Shown here: in pieces, positions 1 through 7,260 of the stretch | Numbering within the stretch: the first letter of the stretch is position 1 | Layout: each line of letters begins with the position of its first letter | Assembly: GCA_037968835.1 (NCBI GenBank) | Contig: JBBKWG010000082.1 | Coordinates: forward strand, 1 to 43,443 | From: JBBKWG01 sp037968835 | GTDB taxonomy: Bacteria; Pseudomonadota; Alphaproteobacteria; Rhodobacterales; Rhodobacteraceae | DNA: 43,443 nucleotides | Direction: 5' to 3' | Notes under the pieces: generated by a model | What the model was told of the DNA's origin: nothing | Database searches by the model: none | The model's input: only the letters and a program-made list of their open reading frames with translations | Made by a program: the position numbers and the translations under genes

Positions 1-33
1 ACCCGCTGTCCGCCTCAAATAAGAGCAAGCGTG

Positions 34-195
34 CTAATCGCTGTTTTTGCCGCTGGAAGTCAGGAAATCGTAGGCGACCAGAATAACCGTCAGCACGATC
101 ACCGCGACTAGATCAAGGCTTGGCACCTTTACAGCGAGGATTCCAAGGAACACCGTTAACGTTGCGAAGGCCAGCAGAGCGAGTAAACGATTCAT
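34..195 (-). CDS. Small two-helix membrane protein, last gene of TRAP operon
   Basis: The 53-residue product is mostly two hydrophobic helices (about residues 3-22 and 27-46) joined by a short polar turn, with a polar tail ending GKNSD. An AAGGAAA ribosome binding site precedes the ATG, which is why I start here rather than further upstream. It begins 22 bp after the amidase stop on the same strand, so it is probably the last gene of the dctP-dctQ-dctM-amidase operon. I do not recognise the family. Membrane location is inferred from hydrophobicity alone; the position suggests an accessory role with the transporter, but nothing in the sequence proves it. Confidence 0.7.
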   Translation of the reverse strand: MNRLLALLAFATLTVFLGILAVKVPSLDLVAVIVLTVILVAYDFLTSSGKNSD

Positions 196-217
196 GGAAT
201 TTTCCTTCGGATGTGTC

Positions 218-1582
218 TCATTGCCGGTCGGCCCAAGCGTAAAGCCAATTTGCCGTACGGAGCAATCTGGCATCGTCGTCTGGCGCTCCAACGACCTGAA
301 TGCCCATCGGAAGACCGTCAGCCGATGTCAGAAGCGGCAGCGACAGGGCCGGCGTTCCTGCCAGCGTCCAAAGACCGTTCATAATCGGATTTCCGGTAAA
401 CTCGAGACCCACAGGCGCAGGTCCAAGGGCCGCCGGACAAAGGATTGCGTCGCAGCGTTCGAAAATCTCACTCAACCCGGCGTTTACGATCTTACGCCAG
501 TCCAATGCCGCGATGTAATCTCGCGCGGGTGTGGCATTACCTTCTTCAATCGCCGCGCGGGTTACGTCGCTTAATTTATCCGACCCGGTTTTCGCGTATC
601 GGTAATAATAGCGCGCCATTTCAGCGAAGTTTATGATCCGCCTCTGGTCGGCGGCACCGTCGAACAGGGCCGGCAACTCGACCTCGAAGGCCTGATCGCC
701 CAAGGCCTCGCGCAATTCGTCGAACGCTTCCTGCATGTCTCGATCGACATCGTCCCATCCAGGCGGTCGGATCATGGCGAACACCGGCGCGAGAGGTGGT
801 TGGGATCGAGCCGTATCCAAGAGCTTTGCCGCCGGAACCAATCGTGTGGCACTGTCCGCCGCGTCATAGCCGAACAGGACTTCCGCGATCATGGCCACAC
901 CCATCGGATCGCTGGCAAAGACGCCTAGCGTGTCGAGTGTATGCGATTGCATCAGCACACCGCGCCGTGGGACGGCACCGAATGTCGGCTTGTAGCCGGT
1001 GACGCCGCAGAACGATGCGGGGCGGATAACCGATCCGCCTGTCTGGCTGCCGACAGCAAGCGGCACCATTCCGTCCGCAACCGCTGCGGCCGATCCCGAT
1101 GAAGATCCGCCTGGTGTGTGTGCCGGGTTATGTGGATTTCGCGTCTTGCCGGGATGCATATAGGCAAGTTCGGTTGATACCGTCTTGCCCATGATGATCG
1201 CGCCCGCCTGTTTCAGACGCTCCACGACATAAGCGTCGTGCAGGGGCACACGTCCAGCATCCAGAGCGCATCCGTTTTCGGTTGGCACTTTCGCCGTGTC
1301 GATGATGTCTTTCAGACCGACGGGCAACCCGTGCAGCGGCCCCAATGGGCGGCCAGACTTGCGATAACCGTCAAGGTGTCGTGCCTGCGCGCGAGCGTAT
1401 TCCGGATCGAACCACGCCCAAGCCCCGATCTCGGGTTCACGCGCCTCAATCCGTGCGATGCAAATATCGACCAGTTCTTCCGCCCCAAGTGCGCCGCTTG
1501 CCAAACGGTCGCGAAGGTCCACCGCGCTTAAACCCAATGTGCCGCTTACCTGCCGTTTCTTTGCCACAGCTTTAGCCACCAT
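218..1582 (-). CDS. Amidase (amidase-signature family)
   Basis: This is a 454-residue amidase-signature hydrolase, likely cytoplasmic, that cleaves a carboxamide to acid and ammonia. The Ser-cisSer-Lys triad is visible: Lys91 in GLPVGLKDIID, the Gly/Ser-rich loop PGGSSSGSAAA (cis-Ser about 161) and the nucleophile Ser184 in QTGGSVIRP. The start is the ATG inside the last codons of dctM: ATGGTGGCTAA is both the amidase start and the dctM stop, an 11-bp overlap that suggests translational coupling. A longer reading frame upstream lies wholly inside dctM and was ignored. Its place in a TRAP operon suggests the transporter brings in its amide substrate or a related acid. The specific substrate cannot be read from sequence; GatA is unlikely because no gatB or gatC is adjacent. 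Confidence 0.9.
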   Translation of the reverse strand: MVAKAVAKKRQVSGTLGLSAVDLRDRLASGALGAEELVDICIARIEAREPEIGAWAWFDPEYARAQARHLDGYRKSGRPLGPLHGLPVGLKDIIDTAKVPTENGCALDAGRVPLHDAYVVERLKQAGAIIMGKTVSTELAYMHPGKTRNPHNPAHTPGGSSSGSAAAVADGMVPLAVGSQTGGSVIRPASFCGVTGYKPTFGAVPRRGVLMQSHTLDTLGVFASDPMGVAMIAEVLFGYDAADSATRLVPAAKLLDTARSQPPLAPVFAMIRPPGWDDVDRDMQEAFDELREALGDQAFEVELPALFDGAADQRRIINFAEMARYYYRYAKTGSDKLSDVTRAAIEEGNATPARDYIAALDWRKIVNAGLSEIFERCDAILCPAALGPAPVGLEFTGNPIMNGLWTLAGTPALSLPLLTSADGLPMGIQVVGAPDDDARLLRTANWLYAWADRQ

Positions 1583-2990
1583 AAAACAGCTCCGGCAGAT
1601 AGAACACGATTTGCGGGAAGACATACATCAACACCATCGCGATGAGGACGCAGAATAGAAACGGCATCACACCCGCGAAGATCTGCGTCAGGCGCACTTC
1701 GGGTGGCGCTATCCCCTTCAGGTAGTAGGCCGACATCGCCATGGGCGGCGTGAGGAAGCTGGTCTGAAGGTTCAGCGCGACAAGGATGCCGAAGAACAAC
1801 GGGTCGATGTCAAAAAACTGAAGCAGCGGTAAAAAGATCGGCACGAAGATGATGATGATTTCGGACCATTCCAGCGGCCAGCCGAGCAGAAAGATGATGA
1901 TCTGAGCCATGATCAGGAACTGCACCGGCGTCAGGTCCATGCTCTGCACGAATTCCGAGATTACCTGTTCGCCGCCAAGATACGAGAACACCGCCGAGAA
2001 GGTATAGGAGCCGACGAAAAGCCAGCACACCATCGCGGTCGTGCGCACTGTCAGATAGACGCTTTCGCGCATCCGTTGCCAGGTCATCGCGCGGTAGAGG
2101 AATGCCAGCAGAATACCACCGAGCGCGCCGATTGAGGCCGCTTCCGTCGGCGTGGCAAGTCCGAACAGGATCGAGCCAAGTACCGCCATGATCAGGAACG
2201 CCAAGGGCAGGAAAGACGTCAGGATCATGATGAAGAGTTTGCCGGCGGGTACGTCCGGCACTTCCGCCGACGTCGGTTTCGGAGCGACGGATGGCTGTAG
2301 GATCGAACGGCCCACGATGTAGACCAGATACAGTCCGACCAGCGTGAAGCCCGGCAACAATGCTCCTGCGTAAAGGCGCACGATCGACACGTTCGAAGCT
2401 GCCGCATAGACGATCAGCATGATCGACGGCGGTATGAGAATGCCAAGCGTTCCGCCCGCGCAAATGATACCCGACGCGAACGAAGGATCGTAGCGCGCCT
2501 TCAGCATCGCGGGCAGCGCCAGCAGGCCCATGAGCGTGACAACCGCACCAACGATTCCGGTTGCGGTCGCAAACAAGGCACACGTGATAAGCGCCGCGAC
2601 CCCCATCGAACCTGGCACGTTTTTCGACGCGATGTTCAATGTGGTGAAAAGTCGATCAACGATGTTCGATCGCTCGACGATATAGCCCATGAAAAGGAAC
2701 AATGGGACCGCCGTAAGCACTTCGTTCGACATGACGGTGAAGGTTTGGTTCACGAACAGATCGAATATTCGGTTGTTGAAGAACCCTTCCACCCAGGTCG
2801 ACCACTGGTCCCATCCACCGGACGTGTCGTCCAATCGGTTGAAACTGCGCCACATCCGGCCTTCGTCGAAATAGGCGTAGTAGCCGAAACCGATGCCCAT
2901 GGCCATCAGCGTGAAAGCAATCGGAAATCCCAGGAACACAAAAACGATGAACAGGCCCAGCATCATAAGGGCGATCTGGGGGTCGGTCAT
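1572..2990 (-). CDS. dctM: TRAP transporter large permease (DctM-type)
   Basis: The 472-residue integral membrane protein is the large subunit of a tripartite ATP-independent periplasmic transporter, which uses an ion gradient to import the ligand delivered by the DctP protein. It has roughly a dozen hydrophobic segments. A polar insertion after the first helix (about residues 40-75, rich in W, F and N) distinguishes this subgroup from C4-dicarboxylate DctM proteins and fits the TakP-type systems. Conserved features include PLFLFMGYIVE, GIVGAVVTLMGLLALP and GTLGILIPPSIMLIVY. Its ATG overlaps the dctQ stop as ATGA, and its end overlaps the amidase start. The family call is secure; the substrate is inferred from the binding protein. 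Confidence 0.95.
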   Translation of the reverse strand: MTDPQIALMMLGLFIVFVFLGFPIAFTLMAMGIGFGYYAYFDEGRMWRSFNRLDDTSGGWDQWSTWVEGFFNNRIFDLFVNQTFTVMSNEVLTAVPLFLFMGYIVERSNIVDRLFTTLNIASKNVPGSMGVAALITCALFATATGIVGAVVTLMGLLALPAMLKARYDPSFASGIICAGGTLGILIPPSIMLIVYAAASNVSIVRLYAGALLPGFTLVGLYLVYIVGRSILQPSVAPKPTSAEVPDVPAGKLFIMILTSFLPLAFLIMAVLGSILFGLATPTEAASIGALGGILLAFLYRAMTWQRMRESVYLTVRTTAMVCWLFVGSYTFSAVFSYLGGEQVISEFVQSMDLTPVQFLIMAQIIIFLLGWPLEWSEIIIIFVPIFLPLLQFFDIDPLFFGILVALNLQTSFLTPPMAMSAYYLKGIAPPEVRLTQIFAGVMPFLFCVLIAMVLMYVFPQIVFYLPELFYGG

Positions 2991-3571
2991 GGAGTGTGTC
3001 CCTTTTCAGCCTTGTTGGCTTCCCGCATAAGCAGGTCTTCAGTTTCGAATACGTCCTCGTCGGCCTCGATCCATTCGTTCGTGCGCATGGCAATGATGCA
3101 GCGATACACCTGGGCAATGCCCTGGATGAACAAAAGAATACCGGCGGCGACGATGACGGTCTTGAATTGATATATCGGGATGCCCGCAGGAGAGTTGACC
3201 GACACCTCGCCGTATCCCCACGACCGCGATGCGTACTTCCAGCCCGAGAAGATCAGCGCGATGACGCCGGGGAAAAAGAAGAAGATGTAGAGGACGAAAT
3301 CAATTTTTGCCTGGGTCCTCGGCTGCCAGAGCCGGTACAGAAAATCGCCGCGCACATGACCGCCCCGCGACAGCGTGTAGGCGCCCCCCATCATGAACAG
3401 CGTGCCGTACATGATCCAGGATACGTCCAGCGCCCATGCAGTAGGTTTGTTCAGGACGTAACGGACAAAGACCTCATAGCCCGTTCCCACCGCCATCAAA
3501 ACGATAAGCCAGGCGAACGCCTTGCCGAACCATGCCGAAAGATTGTCAGCAAACCGGATGAATCCGATCAT
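2987..3571 (-). CDS. dctQ: TRAP transporter small permease (DctQ-type)
   Basis: The 194-residue protein has four predicted membrane helices (about residues 15-33, 50-68, 90-112 and 133-155) and a charged C-terminal tail. The segment TAWALDVSWIMYGTLFMMGGAYTL is typical of DctQ subunits. DctQ pairs with DctM and docks the periplasmic binding protein. A strong GGAGGGG ribosome binding site precedes the ATG. It lies between dctP, from which a 12-bp hairpin separates it, and dctM, which it overlaps by 4 bp. The membrane count and order fit a complete functional subunit. Confidence 0.93.
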   Translation of the reverse strand: MIGFIRFADNLSAWFGKAFAWLIVLMAVGTGYEVFVRYVLNKPTAWALDVSWIMYGTLFMMGGAYTLSRGGHVRGDFLYRLWQPRTQAKIDFVLYIFFFFPGVIALIFSGWKYASRSWGYGEVSVNSPAGIPIYQFKTVIVAAGILLFIQGIAQVYRCIIAMRTNEWIEADEDVFETEDLLMREANKAEKGHTP

Positions 3572-3588
3572 AAGCCCCTCCGCGCAAA

Positions 3589-3617
3589 CAGGACCCCGGA
3601 GTTTATCCGGGGTCCTG
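3589..3617 (-). terminator. 12-bp hairpin between dctP and dctQ
   Basis: A perfect inverted repeat has arms CAGGACCCCGGA and TCCGGGGTCCTG and a 5-nt loop. It lies 17 bp after the dctP stop and before the dctQ ribosome binding site. On the transcribed minus strand only three U residues follow it, so it is more likely a partial terminator or 3'-end stabiliser than a full stop. It would give more binding protein than permease from one operon. Confidence 0.75.
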
Positions 3618-3634
3618 AAATGATCGCCTAGATT

Positions 3635-4765
3635 TTAGAGTGCAAGTTTGCCTGGGAAGTAATGGTCATACGCAAGACCGTAGTCGGGCGCATTCATCAG
3701 TTCGTAGTAGGAAACGCGCTCTACCCACTCGCGCTGACTGTCGAGTGTCTTCTTCATGAACGGATCGGTTTCCAGTTCCGGGATCAGTTCGTCCCAGGCT
3801 TTCAACTGCGCATCAAGGATCTCTTTCGAAGTCCGGTGCACTTTCACGCCCGCTTCGTCAACGAGCCACTGAAGATCGGTCGAATACCGATCCATCGCTT
3901 TTGCCGTGTTTGCTGTCGATACGGCCTCGACGCTGTACTTCAGGATCGCCTGCAGATCGTCATCCAGATCTTCGACGAACGCGCGCGAGAACAAGAACTC
4001 AAAGCTTTCGGACGCCTGGTGATAGGACGACAGGTAGTAATTCTTTGCCACGTCCTGTGCGCCGAAGTCCTTGTCCGACGACGGGTTGTTGAACTCGAAA
4101 GCGTCGATCACGCCGCGCTCCATCGCCGGAACGATCTCGCCGCCGGGAAGCTGAGCCACCGACATGCCGAGTTTCGCCATCAGATCGGCTGCCAGACCAA
4201 CGGTGCGGTACTTGAAGCCGTTAAGATCAGCCACTGTGTTCACTTCACCTTTGAACCAGCCGAACGGCTGCGCAAACATCGGGAAGCCAAGATAGCCAAT
4301 GACGTCGAGGCCCATGATGTCTTGTGTCAGTTCGCGATAAAGTTCAGCGCCGCCGCCTTCGTAGTACCAGCTCAGCATCGTCGTCGCCGAGCCACCGAAA
4401 ACCGGACCCGTGCCAAAGAGCGAAGCCGCCTTGTTCTTGCCGTACCAATAGACCGGCACCGAGTGCGCCGCATCAAGCACGCCGTCATTCACCGCGTCCA
4501 GAACCTGAAACGCAGACACGACCGCGCCCGCGGGCAAAACGTCGACCTTCAGACGCCCGCCTGACATCTCGTCAACCCGAGTTGCGTAATCCTTGGCGAA
4601 TTCGTCCCAGATGTTCGCTGCGCCCCAAGATGTCTGCATCTTGATGACAATTGGGGCCTGCGCCAGAACAGCCGGTGCAGCCAATGCACCGCCCGCAGCC
4701 ACGCCGCCAGCGAGCGCCGATTTCTTCAGAAAAGAACGGCGGTTCAGTTTCGTCTCAATAGTCAT
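3635..4765 (-). CDS. dctP: TRAP transporter substrate-binding protein, TakP-like
   Basis: The 376-residue periplasmic binding protein carries a twin-arginine signal (RRSFLKK at residues 9-15, then AAPAVLAQA), implying Tat export. The body shows the DctP-family pattern VLDAVNDGVLDAAHSVPVYW, the INTVADL-like segment VNTVADLNGFKYRTVG with the conserved ligand-binding Arg, and PGGEIVPAMERGVIDAFEF. These segments resemble by eye the R. sphaeroides TakP subfamily, which binds 2-oxo monocarboxylates; that ligand assignment is inference. The start is fixed by a strong AGGGAGGAAA ribosome binding site and the signal sequence; the upstream in-frame ATG at 4810 is rejected. It is the first gene of the operon, with a candidate promoter at 4891-4920. 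Confidence 0.93.
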   Translation of the reverse strand: MTIETKLNRRSFLKKSALAGGVAAGGALAAPAVLAQAPIVIKMQTSWGAANIWDEFAKDYATRVDEMSGGRLKVDVLPAGAVVSAFQVLDAVNDGVLDAAHSVPVYWYGKNKAASLFGTGPVFGGSATTMLSWYYEGGGAELYRELTQDIMGLDVIGYLGFPMFAQPFGWFKGEVNTVADLNGFKYRTVGLAADLMAKLGMSVAQLPGGEIVPAMERGVIDAFEFNNPSSDKDFGAQDVAKNYYLSSYHQASESFEFLFSRAFVEDLDDDLQAILKYSVEAVSTANTAKAMDRYSTDLQWLVDEAGVKVHRTSKEILDAQLKAWDELIPELETDPFMKKTLDSQREWVERVSYYELMNAPDYGLAYDHYFPGKLAL

Positions 4766-4820
4766 GAATTTCCTCCCTAGGTGGCCGACCCGAACTCCTG
4801 CACAACGCATATTCCGTCGT

Positions 4821-4841
4821 TTGGTCCGAATACTTAACCAA
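4821..4841. promoter_or_regulatory. Inverted repeat in dctP 5' region (possible operator)
   Basis: TTGGT and ACCAA are spaced by 11 bp, about 60 bp upstream of the dctP start and downstream of the candidate promoter. This position suits a repressor site. No regulator gene is adjacent, and the arms are only 5 bp, so chance is possible. Confidence 0.3.
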
Positions 4842-4890
4842 TCGTAAGCTTAGCTTTATTGCTCGGCTTTGCAAGGATAGAGAGGAATGA

Positions 4891-4920
4891 ATACTTTGGA
4901 TAGGCTGATGTGCTTGTCAA
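4891..4920 (-). promoter_or_regulatory. Candidate promoter of the TRAP/amidase operon
   Basis: On the minus strand a consensus TTGACA (-35, 4915-4920) is followed after 18 bp by AAGTAT (4891-4896). The -35 is perfect and the -10 is moderate. It would give a leader of about 120 nt before dctP. Confidence 0.4.
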
Positions 4921-4995
4921 ACCCGCATTCAGCAAAGAGTGCAGGCTTGAATGTGCACCGCTTCGCTTAAGATCGGGTCATCTGCTGACGTCGGA

Positions 4996-6093
4996 TCAGG
5001 CGTTGAAAAGGAAATGCAAGACGTCGCCGTCCTTGACCTCGTACGTCTTGCCCTCGACCCGCATTTTCCCGGCTTCTTTCGCCCCCGCCTCGCCGTTCAG
5101 CGCGATATAATCGTCGAACGCAATCGTCTCAGAGCGGATGAAACCACGCTCGAAGTCGCCGTGAATGACGCCCGCCGCCTGTGGCGCCAAAGTGCCCGCA
5201 CGGATGGTCCAGGCTCGCGCCTCTTTCGGGCCGACGGTGAAGTATGTCTGCAATCCCAAAAGCTCGAACCCCGCGCGGATCAGACGGTCGAGACCCGCCT
5301 CCTTCAGACCCAGTTCTTCAAGGAACATGACAGCTTCCTCGTGGTCGAGCTGGCTGATTTCCTCCTCGATCTTGGCTGAAATCACAACGCAACCCGCACC
5401 CTGTTCCGCCGCCATCGCAGCAACGCGAGCGGAATGCGCATTGCCCTCGGCAGCTTCGTCCTCGGCCACGTTGCAGACGAAAAGAACCGGCTTGGACGTC
5501 AGCAGTTGCAGCATCCTCCAGGATTTCGCGTCCTCGTCGGATACCTCAATCGTGCGCGCCGGCTGTCCTGTCTCAAGAACCGTCTGCGCCTGCTTCAAGA
5601 GGCGCTCTTGCTGAATTGCCTCCTTTTCGCCGCCGCGAACCTTGCGCACAATATTCTGCAACCGGCGTTCGATGCTTTCCAAATCAGCCAGCATCAACTC
5701 GGTTTCGATCGTCTCGGCATCTTCGATCGGATCGACACGGCCCTCAACATGGGTCACGTCGCCGTCCTCGAAACAGCGAAGCACGTGTGCAATCGCGTCG
5801 ACTTCGCGGATCGTGGCCAGAAACTGATTGCCCAGCCCCTCACCTTTCGATGCGCCCTTCACGAGACCGGCAATATCGACAAACGTCATGCGCGCCGGAA
5901 TGACCTGCTTGGACTTCGCGATATCGGCCAGAACGGTCAGCCGCGCATCTGGGACGGCAACCTCGCCGACATTCGGCTCAATGGTGCAAAACGGAAAGTT
6001 CGCGGCCTGTGCTGCGGCTGTGCGCGTCAGCGCGTTGAAAAGCGTGGACTTGCCGACGTTCGGCAATCCGACAATTCCGGTCTTGAATCCCAT
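4996..6093 (-). CDS. ychF: Redox-regulated ribosome-associated ATPase YchF/Obg-like
   Basis: The 365-residue protein is a full-length YchF, a TRAFAC-class P-loop NTPase that binds ribosomes and prefers ATP to GTP. The P-loop GLPNVGKST (residues 9-17), the family block NFPFCTIEPNVGEV (32-45) and the G3 motif DIAGLV (73-78) are present. The usual NKxD is replaced by NVAE (208-211), which is the basis of ATP preference in the family. A coiled-coil insertion spans about 130-175. The C-terminal TGS domain ends LHFLFNA. It stands alone on this strand, with dctP 230 bp downstream. The sequence looks complete and ordinary. Confidence 0.97.
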   Translation of the reverse strand: MGFKTGIVGLPNVGKSTLFNALTRTAAAQAANFPFCTIEPNVGEVAVPDARLTVLADIAKSKQVIPARMTFVDIAGLVKGASKGEGLGNQFLATIREVDAIAHVLRCFEDGDVTHVEGRVDPIEDAETIETELMLADLESIERRLQNIVRKVRGGEKEAIQQERLLKQAQTVLETGQPARTIEVSDEDAKSWRMLQLLTSKPVLFVCNVAEDEAAEGNAHSARVAAMAAEQGAGCVVISAKIEEEISQLDHEEAVMFLEELGLKEAGLDRLIRAGFELLGLQTYFTVGPKEARAWTIRAGTLAPQAAGVIHGDFERGFIRSETIAFDDYIALNGEAGAKEAGKMRVEGKTYEVKDGDVLHFLFNA

Positions 6094-6155
6094 GACGACG
6101 ATCTCTCTGACTTAAGGTCGCGCGTCTCTACGCCGCGACGCGGTCCCACGCAACC

Positions 6156-6410
6156 TTACTCGCCGCGCCGACGCTCGCGCCGATCTTCGCGGGACTGGAA
6201 TATGATGAACCAGGCCAGAAGGATGAACATGGGGTGAGTCAGTCCGCCACTGAAAAACAGCGCCGGAATCCAGATCAGAAACACGATCACCGCCAAGAAC
6301 GGACGGCCTGCGATCATGATCGACAGCGGGGGCAGCAAAAGCGCGAGGATATAATTCATGCCAAGTGAGATAGGAACGATCACAGCCATTGTCCATGCGC
6401 GCCCTTGCAT
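6156..6410 (-). CDS. Small YqaE/Pmp3-like membrane protein
   Basis: The product (84 residues, or 77 if it begins at Met8) has two or three hydrophobic helices and a charged tail REDRRERRRGE. The core YILALLLPPLSIMIAGRPFLAVIVFLIWIPA recalls the LPP and WIP features of Pmp3/YqaE proteolipids, although it is longer, so the assignment is tentative. The start is uncertain: ATG at 6410 has GAGGG almost touching it, while ATG at 6389 lacks a well-spaced site. The gene is divergent from trpA, whose start is 53 bp away, so the two probably share a promoter region. No function can be stated beyond a likely membrane location. Confidence 0.65.
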   Translation of the reverse strand: MQGRAWTMAVIVPISLGMNYILALLLPPLSIMIAGRPFLAVIVFLIWIPALFFSGGLTHPMFILLAWFIIFQSREDRRERRRGE

Positions 6411-6463
6411 CCCTCGTCACATTCAGCGAGACGACATACCGGACAGCCAGACGGGGACGGCCC

Positions 6464-7255
6464 ATGACGCGCATCGACCGCAAATTCGCTTCGCTGAAAG
6501 CAGAGGGTCAGAAGGCCTTTGTGACCTATATCATGGCCGGCGATCCGGACTACGACACTTCGCTTGAAATTATGAAGGGCCTGCCCGTAGCCGGCGTCGA
6601 TATCATCGAGATCGGGCTGCCGTTTACCGACCCGATGGCCGATGGTCCGACGATCCAACTCGCCGGGCAGCGCGCGCTTGAAGGCGGCCAGACGCTTCAG
6701 AAAACGCTCGATATGGTGAGCGCCTTTCGCGCGACCAACGACGAAACTCCGGTCGTCCTGATGGGCTACTACAACCCGATCTATTCGCGCGGCGTCGATC
6801 GTTTTCTAGTCGACGCCAAGGCCGCCGGCATCGACGGTCTGATCGTCGTCGACCTGCCCCCCGAGGAAGACAACGAACTCTGCATTCCGGCACAAGCGGC
6901 TGGGTTGAACTTCATCCGCCTCGCAACGCCGACCACCGACGACAAACGCCTTCCCAAAGTGCTGCAAAACACGTCCGGCTTCGTCTATTATGTCTCGATC
7001 ACCGGAATTACAGGGGCTGCAACCGCAGTTGCCGACGACGTCGCACCCGAAGTTGCGAGAATCAAGTCGCAGACCGATCTGCCGATCATCGTCGGCTTTG
7101 GTATAAAGACGCCCGAGACCAGTCGCGACATCGCACGCGTAGCCGACGGTGCGGTCGTCGGGTCGGCAATTGTCGAACGCATCGCTAATGGCGACAGCCC
7201 GTCAGACGTTCTGGCTTTCGTGAAGTCGCTGGCGGCGGGCGCTCACTCCGCCTGA
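6464..7255 (+). CDS. trpA: Tryptophan synthase alpha subunit
   Basis: The 263-residue TIM-barrel enzyme cleaves indole-3-glycerol phosphate to indole and glyceraldehyde-3-phosphate and passes indole to TrpB. The catalytic pair is visible in EIGLPFTDPMADGPTIQ: Glu49 and Asp60, exactly the family numbering when ATG 6464 is used. This alignment argues against the in-frame start at 6389, which would add 25 unrelated residues. The phosphate-binding loop VGFGIKTPE is also present. trpB is not beside it, consistent with split trp genes in many alphaproteobacteria. Its stop is 5 bp from the convergent ABC ATPase gene, with no terminator between. Confidence 0.97.
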   Translation: MTRIDRKFASLKAEGQKAFVTYIMAGDPDYDTSLEIMKGLPVAGVDIIEIGLPFTDPMADGPTIQLAGQRALEGGQTLQKTLDMVSAFRATNDETPVVLMGYYNPIYSRGVDRFLVDAKAAGIDGLIVVDLPPEEDNELCIPAQAAGLNFIRLATPTTDDKRLPKVLQNTSGFVYYVSITGITGAATAVADDVAPEVARIKSQTDLPIIVGFGIKTPETSRDIARVADGAVVGSAIVERIANGDSPSDVLAFVKSLAAGAHSA

Positions 7256-7260
7256 AGTGC

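Noticed and set aside
6389..6463. Upstream in-frame start for trpA
   Set aside because: It adds 25 residues without family resemblance, overlaps the divergent small gene, and shifts catalytic Glu49 and Asp60 from their standard positions.
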